DNA of 64,000 nucleotides from positions 234,306-298,305 of the forward strand of contig NQMI01000037.1 in assembly GCA_002270565.1 (NCBI GenBank), written 5' to 3'. Below the pieces are notes generated by a model. The model saw only the letters and a list, made by a program, of their open reading frames with translations, made no database searches and had not been told where the DNA came from. The stretch comes from Stenocarpella maydis (taxonomy: Eukaryota; Ascomycota; Sordariomycetes; Diaporthales; Diaporthaceae). Made by a program: the position numbers and the translations under genes. Positions 47,286 through 59,142 of this stretch are shown here, piece after piece. Within the stretch, counting starts at the first letter, position 1. The number at the start of each line of letters is the position of its first letter.

Positions 47286-48479
47286 GTTAGGACTACTTAC
47301 TCTGATATGCCGGGACAACCTCTGCCTGGGATAATACAGTAACGATGCAATATCTCGTGATAGCCCGGCACGGCTTTTAATGTAACTATATTATATACAA
47401 GGCAGTACAACTTATATGCCATATAAGGCATCACTTGCCCCTATTCTGCAATAACCACTATACCGCATATATGCCTTTATAGTACTAACGTTTAACTTCA
47501 ATTTGCTAGCAGGGACTCACTATTGCGGTTAAAGGAGCAATACCTTACCAGCTCTCTCATAAGGGCGCGGGTTTAAACACAATGCCTACCATTCCTTTTT
47601 TTTGCTGTTTTTTTTTTACAGCAAGAAGGAAATCTAACCTTCCAGCTAATTCAGGCTAACTAACATCATTAGCTACTCCAAATAGCAGCAGCAGCTAGCT
47701 ATTAGCTATTGCTAATATTATAGTGGTTAGGAAAAGTCTTTAAATTTAAGTATTTTAAGCTCTATAGTACTTAGGGGCAACTGCAGCAGCCGTTGGTGGT
47801 AAGGGTTGGTGTGGGTGTGGTGGTGCCGAGCGTTGCCCTTATTGCCCTTGCTGCCGTTATTGCTATTGCTGCCATCACTACTGCCATCCTTAAGCTTAAT
47901 TCTTCTCACTAGGCAGTTATCTAATATTTGCTATCCTGGCAGCTGCAACTACTAATAAAGAAGAAGATAAGGTTATCATTATCTGTACTTAATTTTATAA
48001 TTAATAGGGCTTCCGCCTGGTTAGATCTAATAAGCAAGATCCTTATACTCTTCTTATTTAACTAAAACGATAATTCTTAGGATATTAACTCTATCTCTAC
48101 TGCGCCTTATAATTAGCTTAAGTATACCATTCACCCGCAGGTGGTAGTCTTTAGCAAGCGGACTCTATTACTATGTAGTCTTATAAGCATAAAGTTAATA
48201 TCCTGGGCTATATTCCCCTTATTAGTTGGTAGGTAGGTATTTTAGTACTAGAAGAAAGAAATAGTTAGCAGAAAACACTTAGAAATTAAGCTAAATACTT
48301 ATTAAAAAGAATAACAAGTAAGAATAATAGCAGCATATACCAGTTAGAGGAAAGCATAAATCATTATCTATTAACCAGATATCTATTACTTTAAAACCCC
48401 TAATCTATAGAATTAGTTATAAAGGTTCTCCTCCCTCTACTAAGTACCTCCCTCCTATACTAAATCATCATTAAAGGCC

Positions 48480-50165
48480 AGATCTAGAGCAGCAGGCAGC
48501 TACTACAGATAAGGATGGCTATTAAGGATCTCCCCAGCATCACAACACTACAGATAGTCCTTTATACACCGCAGACCAGTATTATCCTTAGCCACCTTAA
48601 GATCAGCCAGCAAGAATAGCTCCTCAAACATCAAGCCCTTAAGCATCTTAACCCTCAAAACAGCAACATATGTCAGGCCAGCAGTAAACTACTTGGCTGC
48701 AATATTAAGGACTGCACAGTCTAGTATTACCCCCTGAGACTTATATATAGTAATAGTATACGTAATAGATATAGGAAACTGCATTTAGAAGCAAGCAGCC
48801 TTACCCTTCTCAAAGTCTTACTTTAATGGGAAAACAGATATAATATCCTAGGGCAGCTCACTATAGAAGCAAGCCAGGCCGCTATACTTATTTATCTTAA
48901 TTAGAATAATAAAGAGCTATATATAGCAGGGATCTTCAATATTAGCAGCCTATATAATATCATAAACAATCCCCATTATACCATTAACAAGGCCAGCAAC
49001 TATCCACAGGTTCTCTATCAGCATCATATAAGTACTGCAGCAGAGGGTAAGAGAGTTATATAGGTTTCCAGCATCCTTAAAATTAATAGCCTTCGCACCT
49101 AAACTAGTATTTATTACCTTATAGTTAACAACCAGAGCATCAAGATACTCTAAGTAGGTAGTATTAAACTCATAAACCTTAATATTTATACTATAGATGC
49201 AGAGGGCATCATCAAACTTCTTAACCTTATCCAGGGGCAAGCCGCTCTAAATATAGCTTACTAACGTCCGCTAGTATAGCTGCATAGGGTTATTCTCCTG
49301 CAGCCCGCCTAGAGCAGCATGAAATGCAGCCTGACTGTCGCCCTGCTACCGGACCACCTATATCAGCTCGATGGTCCTGTTAAACTGCTCGTAGGCAGCA
49401 CGGCCGGCCTTATCCCGAGCCTCTCTCAGCTAGGAGTTATCAGTAAAGAGCGGCTTTATGGCTACAGGGGGGAGCTAGTGGAAGTCACCCATAAGGACAA
49501 CGTTCCGGCCACCAAAAAACAGATCCGCACACTTAAAGATCTACCGTATATACTAGTTAATAAAATAAAGTATCTGGGAACCAATCATTAACTTCTCATT
49601 AATTACAAAGTACTTAATATAGCGGTACTTATTCCAGATATTAATAGCCTTTGCAACTATTAGCTAGAGAAGCTCCCTAGACCCAAATATTATAATGGGG
49701 ATCTTAAAGAGAGAGTAGATTATCTAGCCCTAGATAGCGTTTGCTATAATGCTAGTAGGAGCAGCCTTCTCTATCACCCAGTACGGAATACCATAGGTTA
49801 TAGAGATCTGCTGAACTATAACAGAAATCATCTTAAGGGTATACATCTTACCAGTACCACTAGAATCATTAACCTAAAGGAGGAGCTAATCAGCAGCCAA
49901 GCGAATGTAGTTACTGCCATATCAACCACTGCTAGCAGAGCATTCCTAGTGCCCAACAATAGTATCATACAGCAGGCGCTACTTAAAGTTGAGGCTATCT
50001 ACAGCTAATAGGGAAAGATCATCATTATTACTTAAGCTAAGAGGGTAGTTAAGCATTATATTCTTCTAGAAATCAGCCCTCTTATTAAAGAGCTAACTAT
50101 AACAACTAATATAAGGGGTCCAATTATATTAATAATTAATCTTATAATACCCTAGCAGCTTAATA
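48480..50165 (-). pseudogene. Helentron PIF1-type helicase region, decayed
   Basis: Reading the minus strand through stops gives an SF1 helicase. A Walker A-like DSSGTGKMYTLK (49840-49875) has the Thr/Ser after GK replaced by Met, a C-to-T change. The C-terminal motifs TITIYKSQGVILD (near 48740-48775) and GLTYVAVLRVKMLKGL follow (consensus ...YVAFSRVK). A last domain with ENLWIVAGLVNGIMGIVYDI is at 48960-49010. TAG stops at CAG sites are frequent. In intact elements this helicase unwinds donor DNA for rolling-circle transposition. It is part of one original protein with the Rep region upstream. Confidence 0.8.
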
Positions 50166-51900
50166 TCATCCATATTCATACCCACCCCTGGAAGCTGGGC
50201 AGCAAGCAGCTGCCAGTCCTCCTCATTCATCTACTCACGCTTAGCATCAGGGTCCTCCTAGAAGCCCTCATCCTTAGCATCAAGCGGAATATCACCATAG
50301 TAGTCATCCTTATACTCGTAAATAGCTCGGCAATACTTATATGCCTCAATAAAGGTATTAAACTAGATGCCATCTATACTCTTAAGCTCCTTAATTTCCT
50401 TATAAGGGTAGTACAATATCAGCTTAATGCAAGCAAAGTCCTCAAACTGATCTCCTCCGCGGTCAGGCTTATAGCAAGGAAAGTAGTTAAGAATATAAGG
50501 CTTGGCCCGGCCCAAGAAGTAGGCCCAAGGGGACCTAAAGTGGTTAATAATAATTAAGAAGTCAAAATACTCAAGATCTACCCACTCCGCTACCCAATCA
50601 CAGTACTTCTAATAAAGCAGCTTAAACTTACAAACATTATCAGTATCCAGATTAATCACAGCCATACTATAGCTAAAATCAGGGTGCCGGCAGTTAACAG
50701 ACTGGAACTTATAACTACACTCAACTAATAGCAAACCCAGGAGGTAGTAAGCAACCTTTATACCCAGCCAGTCCCGCTCAGCAACCAGCTTATTCATCAT
50801 CTTGCTAATAAGAAACACTAGGGGCTTTATATGGTTAACCTTAGGAATTAACTTATAAAGTATCTCATTATATAGCTAAGTCTTAATCTCAGCCTTACTA
50901 CAGTACTTAGCAACATAGTTGATCACAGCCCGGAGGGATGTACAGGGCACAATATCAGTATTTGCCAGCCAGCCAAGGGTAACACCACAGATATAGTTGT
51001 TCATCCAGGGGTCATTCCAGATACCATCAAACACATCCTATAAGCACAGCTTCTTATCATTAAGGGTACAAATCAGCTAAGCCATATCATGCAATAAACA
51101 TTCATAATAGAAGCAGCAAAGGGGTTTATCAGACCACTTGCCATCCGGAAGCTTATACTTCTGCAAGCAGTATGCCTCACTATAGTTATAATACTGCACC
51201 CTATTAAGCACACAAGATAGGAAGCCAAAGGATATATCATTAGCAGGAATATGAACTAGAGGGTTGTCCTCTTATAGGGCTATCTCACGGCCCGGCTCAG
51301 GGTTCCACGCCTTAACATAAAGGCCCCAGAAGTTAACAAAGGCTTCCTTCTCATCCTCATTAAAGAAGCTATTAGAGCCCGCCTAGAGAACATCACGAAG
51401 CCAGAAAAGACCATAGGCATGAGTACTACCACAGCCCTGCCACTCAAACCAGTACCACCATGCCGTAACTCCAAACTTAAGCACCAGGTACTCCTCAAAG
51501 AACATCATAATCCGCTAGTAGAAGTAGTATGCTATAATATAGGGGTTCTCCCAGAGGTTCTTACATACAATCCTCATCTTGCCTATATCATCCGCAGCAA
51601 GCCAGCTATCATAATCAGGCATAGCCCTAACGAGAGATTCCCAGTACAAATCAGCAGCCAAAAACATAATAAATATATAAGGGCACTTAAGGGCATAGCA
51701 CTAAGCAAGCAGCTCATTTCTTACCTAATTCCAGAAGAAGCGCATACCCTTAAGCTTGTCTAAGGACCTAACAATAGCATTCAGCAGCACCTGTGCCTAG
51801 GGGCTATCATCAGCAAGGGCTGCCTTCAGGTCATCAATAGTAGCAAAGTCCCGGTTCTGCCGGGCACTCGGGTACTTCATAAAGAAGCTGCTAGTCTTAT
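50166..51900 (-). pseudogene. Helentron Rep (Helitron-like N) region, decayed
   Basis: Contains the Helitron rolling-circle replicase landmarks. The HUH motif is within EWQGCGSTHAYGLFWL (51396-51440), where the second catalytic His has become Tyr by a C-to-T change. TLGWLANTDIVPCTSLRAV and the two-tyrosine motif NYVAKYCSK (50893-50922) follow with both Tyr kept. Many TAG/TAA stops interrupt it. The Rep domain would nick and covalently hold DNA during transposition; this copy cannot. Confidence 0.85.
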
Positions 51901-52249
51901 TAACTTAAGCTCACATATAAGTGTTAAACGCAAAGTAGGGGAAGCAAGGGTGCTATACAAACCTGCCATCATCCTGCAGCAGAGCATAATATACCCACTC
52001 AATAAAGGTAACAATACGCTCTCGTAGCACAGTAAAGTCGCCTTAGCCATATAGAAGCAACAATAGCATCAACATTGCAACCAATGCAACGCAGCTGATA
52101 AGATCATTCAGGGGCATAAACCAAATGCCCAGCATATCCACAAAGTTGCATGCTGGCTCAGCATGCCGCTCATCATATCAAAGCACAAGCGGCTACTCAG
52201 GATTTGCCTGCAGGCGGCCGGAAAGCTACTAGCATAAACAATAGAGGTC

Positions 52250-54480
52250 AGCATGGGCAGCAATAAGGTTGGGGGCAGCAGAAACATCCTTAAAGGCATC
52301 CTCTTCAGAGTCATCATCATTACTATTAGCCATAACAGCCGCTCCAGCTGTAATGCAGGAGTCATCATTAGCAACCTTAACTATAGCAACCTAATCACTA
52401 AAATCGCCATCCTCAGTAAACTAGGACAGCCTCCTAAAGTCAATTTTAAGATCTCAGTAATAGGGGTTATTAGCAATAAGGAATCAAAGCCACTACTTGA
52501 TAACATAGCACCGGGCACAAACTTCCTTCTTAAAAGCCACAAGCCGATAAGGATCCTTCCTCAGGCTCGCTAGCCGCAGGACCACAATATCACACTCAGA
52601 CAGCAGGCAGGGCAGCTAGTCATAGAAGGTAGCAACATCCCGGAGGAAGCTAATACAATAGCAGCTATACCTATGCTACTAGCCACAAACCAACTTAACA
52701 TTAACAAAGACATAAACTCTGCTAATATACTACTCCTTAACCTATATAAGCTTTAGAAGGTCAGGAATACCACCTAAGTTCATATTATTAGCAGTAGAGA
52801 AGAAGAACGGCTCGCCAGGCAGCTTTATATCATCCTTTTAGTAGCAGTCCTTATAGATACCATCCCGGAGCTTTAGGTTGAACCAGGTATGGTTGCAGCA
52901 GGGACAGTGCTCCTTAACGGAAGCCAAGGCAAGGCAGTTATTAAAGTTCATAATAAGCTGCTTCTTATTATTACTAATAGATAGGTCTTGCAGGTTACCA
53001 TAGAACTCAGGATCGCCTTCATTAAGGAACTCCAAGCAAGCTGGATCCTCCTCTATAGGCTGGGACTGCCGCTGAGAAGAGCAGCATGGGCGTGGGCCGT
53101 AGACACTGCCCTTGCTGGGACCACAGCAGCAGCAGCTACCACCCTGGGAAGACTGGGTTGATAATATCTGGGACTAAGGCAGGAAACCATCATTACCATT
53201 ATCTTACTCGCCCTTATCTTAAGTACCCTAGGTAAGTTAATAAATGCACTTATAGCAATAATCAACAGGATCCTCATCAGCCACGGGGCGGAACTCAGCA
53301 AGAGGAAACTCACGAAGGCAACCAACACAAATCAACTTGGACTGGTTATCCCAAGGGGTTGGCTGCTCTTCATCATTAACATCATCACAGTAGATACAGA
53401 TCTCCAGGTAAGTACTACTTCATAACCAAGGGCGGCAGCAAATGCTACAGGTTGAACACTCAAACCAGTCATCATGGTCATCACCACCTGGAGCACCTAC
53501 AGCAGCTTGCTGCTGGCTGAGAAAGGACTGGGTTGGTTGTATAGGGTCTGGAATCTTACTGTGGCGATGCTAGTGCCGGTGCTTATGCTGCTCAGCGAGA
53601 TAACAATCATGAGTACGCTGCTCAGCCTCAGTATATCCTTCAACACATCCACAACGGTAGAAGAGCTCTAAGAGCCCATAACGTATGCCAATCTAGCCTT
53701 CAAAGATCTCAGAAGTAGGCTTACCACAACTAACAATAGAACTTAATATACCTCAGCTTGAGAGGATCAACCCACATTAAGGAAGTCAGCTACAGGTTAG
53801 CAAAGTACTATAACTATACCTCTGCTGCCTAATTAGGGACTCCATCTTAACCTCGCTACCAGCAGGTTAGCTTAATAGTAGGGCAACTTTAATAACTTCC
53901 TATATAGCTTAGGTAATTGAATAATACCCAGAAGCAGCAAGCTCCTCAGGCTAACTAAGTCATATAATAAGACTCAGCAGCTCAAGTGGTGCTAGACAAG
54001 GGGGCTTAAGACAAGCCAGGCATCAGGACTATCAACATTCAGCAGGGTTAGCTCCCTTAGGAGAAAACATCAATTCTGCAGCTACCCGACAACAAGGCAA
54101 CAACAGAGCGGAAAGAGCCCAGCAAACAGTAGATCCTCAAGACTACAGACTGGTTAGCAGAAAGCTTTATAGATAAGTATAAGTAGTCTTACCTATATAG
54201 CCTATTAGGCAGACCAACAGGCAAAGCAGTTCTTCACCAGCTGCTTGCCGCGCTTTAGGGCAAACTACATAAGGGATTTAATATTCTAGCAGCTATAACA
54301 CTGCTTAGCAACGCCCTCAATCTCATAATCATAAATCTCACTATCATCGCAAGCATCACATTTATAGGGTTTGAAAGGGTCCTCACCACCACCCAGCGGG
54401 TCAGGAGGAGGAGGGCCAGCAGCAGCCAACATGCTAAGCACAGCTATAAAGACTACAGGAGGATATTTTAGCAATAGGAA
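52250..54480 (-). pseudogene. Helentron N-terminal region, Cys-rich and DUF6570-like
   Basis: The N-terminal part has repeated C-x2-C pairs (CDACDD and CYSC near 54290-54360, CIYC and CVGC near 53310-53420, CPCC near 52905), then PGEPFFSTANNMNLGGIPDLL, YISRVYVFVNVKLVCG and LSECDIVVLRPA (52560-52830). The last resemble the DUF6570 segment found ahead of Rep in fungal and animal Helitrons. A serine/glycine/cysteine-rich linker lies near 53100-53160. Stops are frequent. I assign it from order and motif content; the domain name is from memory of the family. Confidence 0.65.
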
Positions 54481-55101
54481 TCACTTCTAATAATGGGAAT
54501 CAGTTAATAAGGAAAGAATTAGATATAGGTTAGAGGAAAAAAGTTAAGGTTAATAATTAACATTAGTAGGAATAATAGTATACAGGAAGCAAACCATCTG
54601 CAGCAGGCACTAGCAGCTGTAGCCCTAGCTAACTAAGCAACCCAAGCACACTCCACACCCAATATCAACCACGCCTCTTCATCATCAACACCATAGAAAC
54701 CACTAAACGATACAAATTAACTATTTTAAAGCAACTTAGTAATAGATTCAGTCTATTCTAAAGGCATCCTCTTATTATTTCTAGGGGGGAACCCCCTAGG
54801 ACCCCCTGCCTGCAGCGCTAAGCCTGCAGCACCTAACCACGCCCCCTTCCGGCCCACGCCCCCTTCCAGCCCGCGCCTTCCTCTTCAACAACGGACCACA
54901 ATTTTCAACAACATATCTTCTTAACAATTTCCTCTCAGCTAAATACTTCCAGAGGTACATCATCATTAACCAATCCACGTTCAAGGATTCGCAACAGACC
55001 AATCCACGTTAAGATAACTTTCGAGTATTTAAACGTAGTAATAACGCTACGCGGGCCGCGTATCTCGCAAGCTCGATCCACGTCCCGCTCCGCTGAACAA
55101 C

Positions 55102-55190
55102 CTCTTGCTAGGTTAGGGGTTAAACCGCTTGCCTGTTAATTTCTAATATCGTAGAAAGCAGGAATGCTGGGTTTGAGTCCAGGCCAAGAG
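55102..55190 (+). tRNA. tRNA-Asn(GTT)-like sequence with an 18-nt intron
   Basis: Acceptor CTCTTGC pairs with CAAGAG (one mismatch at 7-66). The D-arm is GGTT-AGGGGTTA-AACC. The anticodon stem CTTGC/GCAGG encloses CTGTTA...A, giving anticodon GTT. An 18-nt insert starting ATTTCT lies between positions 37 and 38, the normal tRNA intron site. The T-arm is CTGGG-TTTGAGT-CCAGG with one mismatch, then TTTTTT at 55195. The body differs from standard tRNA-Asn, so it may be a pseudogene. It starts only about 5 bp after the Helentron end. Confidence 0.45.
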
Positions 55191-55194
55191 ATCT

Positions 55195-55200
55195 CTTTTT
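55195..55200 (+). terminator. Pol III terminator (T6)
   Basis: T6 run four bases after the tRNA-like 3' end. Confidence 0.4.
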
Positions 55201-56800
55201 TGCGTTTTTATGTAGCATTCAGTCTCCAGCCGGATGTTTTTGCAGGTTTCAATTAAAATAAGCACGGTCGTTGGTGCAGAACTCGCATGAATATGTTTTG
55301 ACATTCTCTTGCTTGATTTCGCATGTCCCTTCCTCTGTCTTTTAATCGGTGGAGAAGAAAAGGGCAGGCTTGTTAAGCTCTCCACTTGAGCTTAAGCGAT
55401 GACTTGGTGACGAGAGGATGCTAGTGCTGATCATGCGTCTAGATGGGCACCATCCGCGTCTTTCTGGAGCCGCTTGGAGCTACTCTGTTGTAGAAGGGAT
55501 CACACAATGGTGGTGGTATGCATCATTCTGAGACAACTCTCTTCGTACTTCTCGTTGGGCGGCAGAATGTCAAAATACCCCTTCGGTTCCAAACATGTTC
55601 TCAGAATATTTAAATCAGGGATATGCACCTGAAGTGTAGACTATTGATCCAAGTTTTTCGTCCAAATTTCCCAAACATTAGAGAGAGGCTATTCCCTATG
55701 AAACTTGAGATCTTATTCCCTACCATATACCCCAGGAATCACTTGATCAGGCTCAATCATGAAGCGCTCGTCGACTGCCAGCAGACGCGACTCATCTGTG
55801 TCGCGTTTGAGGAACTGTAGGGGCGATTTGAGGAGCGGGGGAAAGAGTGACGGCTAGACACGATCGAGAAAACGCCGCAGAAATCATCATCCTTGATTGG
55901 TGGAAGAGGGAAGGCATAGTTGAGATTGGGACAGGTAAATCTATTCTCTTTGGCTGACAGTCTGGACAGAAACTATCGACTGTGAACCGCTCTCGGCTGG
56001 AGAAGGAGATACGAGGCTCAAATGAGCAAGGAGTTATTAAATCACGGAGTGACCATGAGCAAATAAACGCATCTGATACTGGGCATGTTCGAATTTCACC
56101 CGGGTCCTGGAAGATCTTGAGCGGTTTTTGTAACACATATTTTATTGAGATATGCGACTTAGAAGCAAATGGACAGTGTCAGCTACTGCTACCTCGGGCC
56201 ACCTGGGCAGTGATTAAATAGAGAATTGAGGCGCAAGCTGTTGGGAGATGATTAAGCAAACCAGTGCCGTTCTCTCATCAGGGTAGCCTTGCGCCCCCGA
56301 GCTTTCCCGTAGCCCGGATTCCCACATGAGTTTCTTACTGGGGTTGAGGGTTGCCTTGCGCTTTCTGACTTTTGTGAGGAGCTCATTGGTTAAATTCCAC
56401 ATGTTAAGCTAAGTTTTCACAAGTAACTGTGTTTGAAAGGGTTTACTTGAAATAGAATTCTGTTGAACTGTAGTCCTGGTTGTGAGCTATATACCTGGTA
56501 TCTGGCCTATACCAGGATCCAGGCCACCTACATCTTACTGCCCGACATCCTTGCATATAAGGCAAATTTAGTCGAGACCTGCCAAACTCGGTAGAGCTTA
56601 CTTTAGACTCACCCCCTCTTCACTTTAGCACAGTTATATTCCGGCCTCAGGGCCATTCCAGACTCAGGACTGATTCACACTAGGGGTTAATATATGGGTA
56701 TGTAGCATTAAATTTAGATTTATTCCACTAAAATACTATTAGAGGCTCGAGGCAGTGGCCACTCTGGTGCTCTGGTAGAAACTGCATCAGCCTGTAAGAG
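55201..56800. other. Gene-free stretch
   Basis: Frames of up to about 115 codons occur on both strands (for example 55792-56136 minus) without recognisable motifs. A decayed gene is possible around 55840-56400 but I could not identify it. Confidence 0.4.
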
Positions 56801-56999
56801 AGGGACTACCCTAAAAGTGTCAACTCAATCTGCCTCAGCACTGGACAGTTCTCTGGTGGTAATAATAAAAGCTTCAGGGGAAAAATCGCAGCGAGGCCGG
56901 ATACAGAGACTGCGTGAAGCGCGACTCCCTCTTCTTTAAGGATGGAGTTACTGACAGCCTGGCTGAATCGGATGAGGATACTGTCGCTGGTACATTGAC

Positions 57000-58470
57000 T
57001 CCTATCCTGTTCATGTCTTAGACAAGTGCACGCTAATATCAATGATTTTGGATTGCAATTGCGTCACTCGCCAACAAACTCTTCCGACATCCACGCGGAG
57101 GGCCATAATTGGGGGATCGAGTAGAGCACGGAAAGGCAGAAACCCGGAGCCATACATGATTCATATATCCTACTCGATGACACAGTCCCGTACAGGGGCT
57201 TCATCCAGAGCTCTCATGAGCCTCGCTCGGTCGTAAGACGCCAAGCTAATTCCTTGCAAGAGACCTAGGCGGAAGTAATGCCCGCTCGGGCTGGTCCTGC
57301 GCAAAATCAACACCACCGGGTACCCATGACTTCTGGTACCAAGACGCAACAAGCATACTTCAACCGACTCGCGTCGCTAGGAGGCCCAGAGTAAGCAGCA
57401 GAAGCATTGTGCCCCGTCCTCGCCAAGAAAACAGGCCATCACTGCTGTCCCGGGCATGCGTAGCGGAAAAGTGATGTATGCGCGGGAACAAACCGAGTAC
57501 ATTTGCAGGGCCTCGTTTTGCCGGTCTTCCTCATCCCTTGAATAATACACATCGAGTCGATCCAGGCATACTTCAGTCCGAGTTCCCTGGCAAAGACAGA
57601 TGCGTCACGGAAAGTCTGTGGAATGGTATCCTATGGGATATGCCTAAGCTGAGACTTATAATTCGCATTTGTGGTGCCCTGGCTGCTGCAACAGTGACTA
57701 AGGGTAACGTACTGGACACCCGAAGGCACGGGGTCCTTCAGTCGCGAGTCCATCGATGGGATCAGGTGGGATGTAGAGGAGCCTGGAAGGAGATTTAAGA
57801 GCCAGATGATCGCGTTGTATATAGTGGTTGACAGTATGGGTGATTGTGACGACACTCATAGATTTGGTTTCTTGCCCAAGCCAGAGAGGTACCCCGTTCG
57901 GCGTCAGGTGGCGGGAGCGAGCATCCAAGCATTCCTGGTGGATATGGCGCAGAACCGATGGTGAGCAGCTTCCACGAATAATAATAGCGTGGGTCAGAGT
58001 TACGTCTAGTGGCTGTCGGCAAGCGGGCAGGCCAAGTATGTTTCGTTGTGTGTTTGTCCCCGATCGCACACCCTCTGAACAATAAATAGTCTTCCGAATA
58101 TTGTGACCTCGGAACCGTCATGCTGTCCTCCATTGACATTTTGCAATGAAGCTAACAGAACAGCGCAACATACGTTTCCCTCAGACGCTGACGAAACGAG
58201 CTCGAACTCTTTGGTGATATGATCTAAGTGTTCCTTCCGTGCGTCGGACAGAATCAAATGCTCCCAAACACCATCCCGGAGGCAGGTCGGGCACCACGCC
58301 TCACGTGGCTTCTCGATATCCCCTCTCCAATCATCAGGAATGCCGATGTGCTCAGGCGCACTGGGCGGCGCGTCCCTAGTCCTCATCGGCCTGCTCATTC
58401 TTGGACTTCTTGGAAGCTTTCTAGACCACAATCCCTGAAGCAGAGACTGAATATCGTCACTTGATGCCAT
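57000..58470 (-). pseudogene. Second HET-domain gene, broken
   Basis: From the ATG at 58470 an N-terminal frame of 154 residues contains WCPTCLRDGVWEHL and GNVCCAVLLASL, like the Cys-containing start of HET proteins. Further downstream in other phases come SRLLYIPPDPIDG, YVTLSHCCSSQGTT, IPQTFRDASVFARELGLKYAWIDSMCIIQG (57540-57660) and the ATHARDSSDGLFSWRG block (57400-57440). These are the classical HET-domain landmarks (YVTLSHCWG and WIDSLCIIQ in active members). Several frameshifts and a Trp-to-Cys change in the SHCW motif indicate decay. The 3' limit is uncertain. Confidence 0.8.
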
Positions 58471-59142
58471 AGGAGGCAGACTATTGTTGGTAGGAACATG
58501 CGGATTGAGAGCAGTGCGCCCAGGGGATCTTTTTCGCGTAGTAGGATGACGGCCGATCAGCTGGTCGTGCGGGCTTGGGAGAGGAGGCGTGCGTCAGCTC
58601 AGTTGAGGTTTAGGATGCTGTTGTTGCTCAAATCTCGACAACCACGTCTTCTTGAGCAGGGAAACTGGAACATCGGACCTTCCAATGTCCTCAGGCAGAA
58701 ATATCACGCACGGCTCATGTGGACCGCAACTGTTGGACGTTGTGGAGCATATCCAGAACCGCAGATCGGTTCACGGACAAATTCTATTTATCTGCTGGTG
58801 GCGAGGCGGGGGCCAGGACTGCCAGCCCCAAAAGCCACATAGTTACTCTGCCTCGCGGGTTTACTATGTAGCCACAGGCCCACAGCCTGCTTACACCCCA
58901 CATTGCTGGTGTCGTGCATATAAATGTGTGTGAGAATTTGGCACTGATTCCGAGCTTCGAGCATCTTGTTAACCAAGCTAATATTACAACTAGTATTGGC
59001 GGGCTCGAGAAACGCTGGCGACTTCTGTCAGTGCCTTATCGCCTCGGCCGTAAAGCCGATGGTGGTAACATTCTGAGGGCCAACTGACACGCAGGTTCTT
59101 CACAAGGCCAGAAGTGAGCTGGCTCGCGGAAATAACAGATTA

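Larger units (their letters stand above)
46505..55097 (-). mobile_element. Helitron of the Helentron type, about 8.6 kb, RIP-decayed
   Basis: The coding strand is minus, so the 5' end is on the right. There the element begins GTTGTTCAGCGGAGCGGG and continues with about 40 bp (GACGTGGATCGAGCTTGCGA, GATACGC). The inverted copy of this sequence lies at 46625-46670, about 110 bp inside the left (3') end. The left end finishes with a short hairpin (GGCC-CCAA-GGTC) and a T run. One inverted repeat terminal and the other subterminal, plus a 3' hairpin, is the layout described for Helentrons. A 390-bp element at 12567-12958 has the same ends. Rep and PIF1 helicase remnants lie inside. A minisatellite fills the first part of the 3' region. 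Confidence 0.8.

Noticed and set aside
46625..55095. Classical TIR DNA transposon of 8.47 kb
   Set aside because: The inverted repeats fit, but the coding remnants are Helitron Rep and PIF1, and homology with the small element continues about 110 bp beyond the left repeat.
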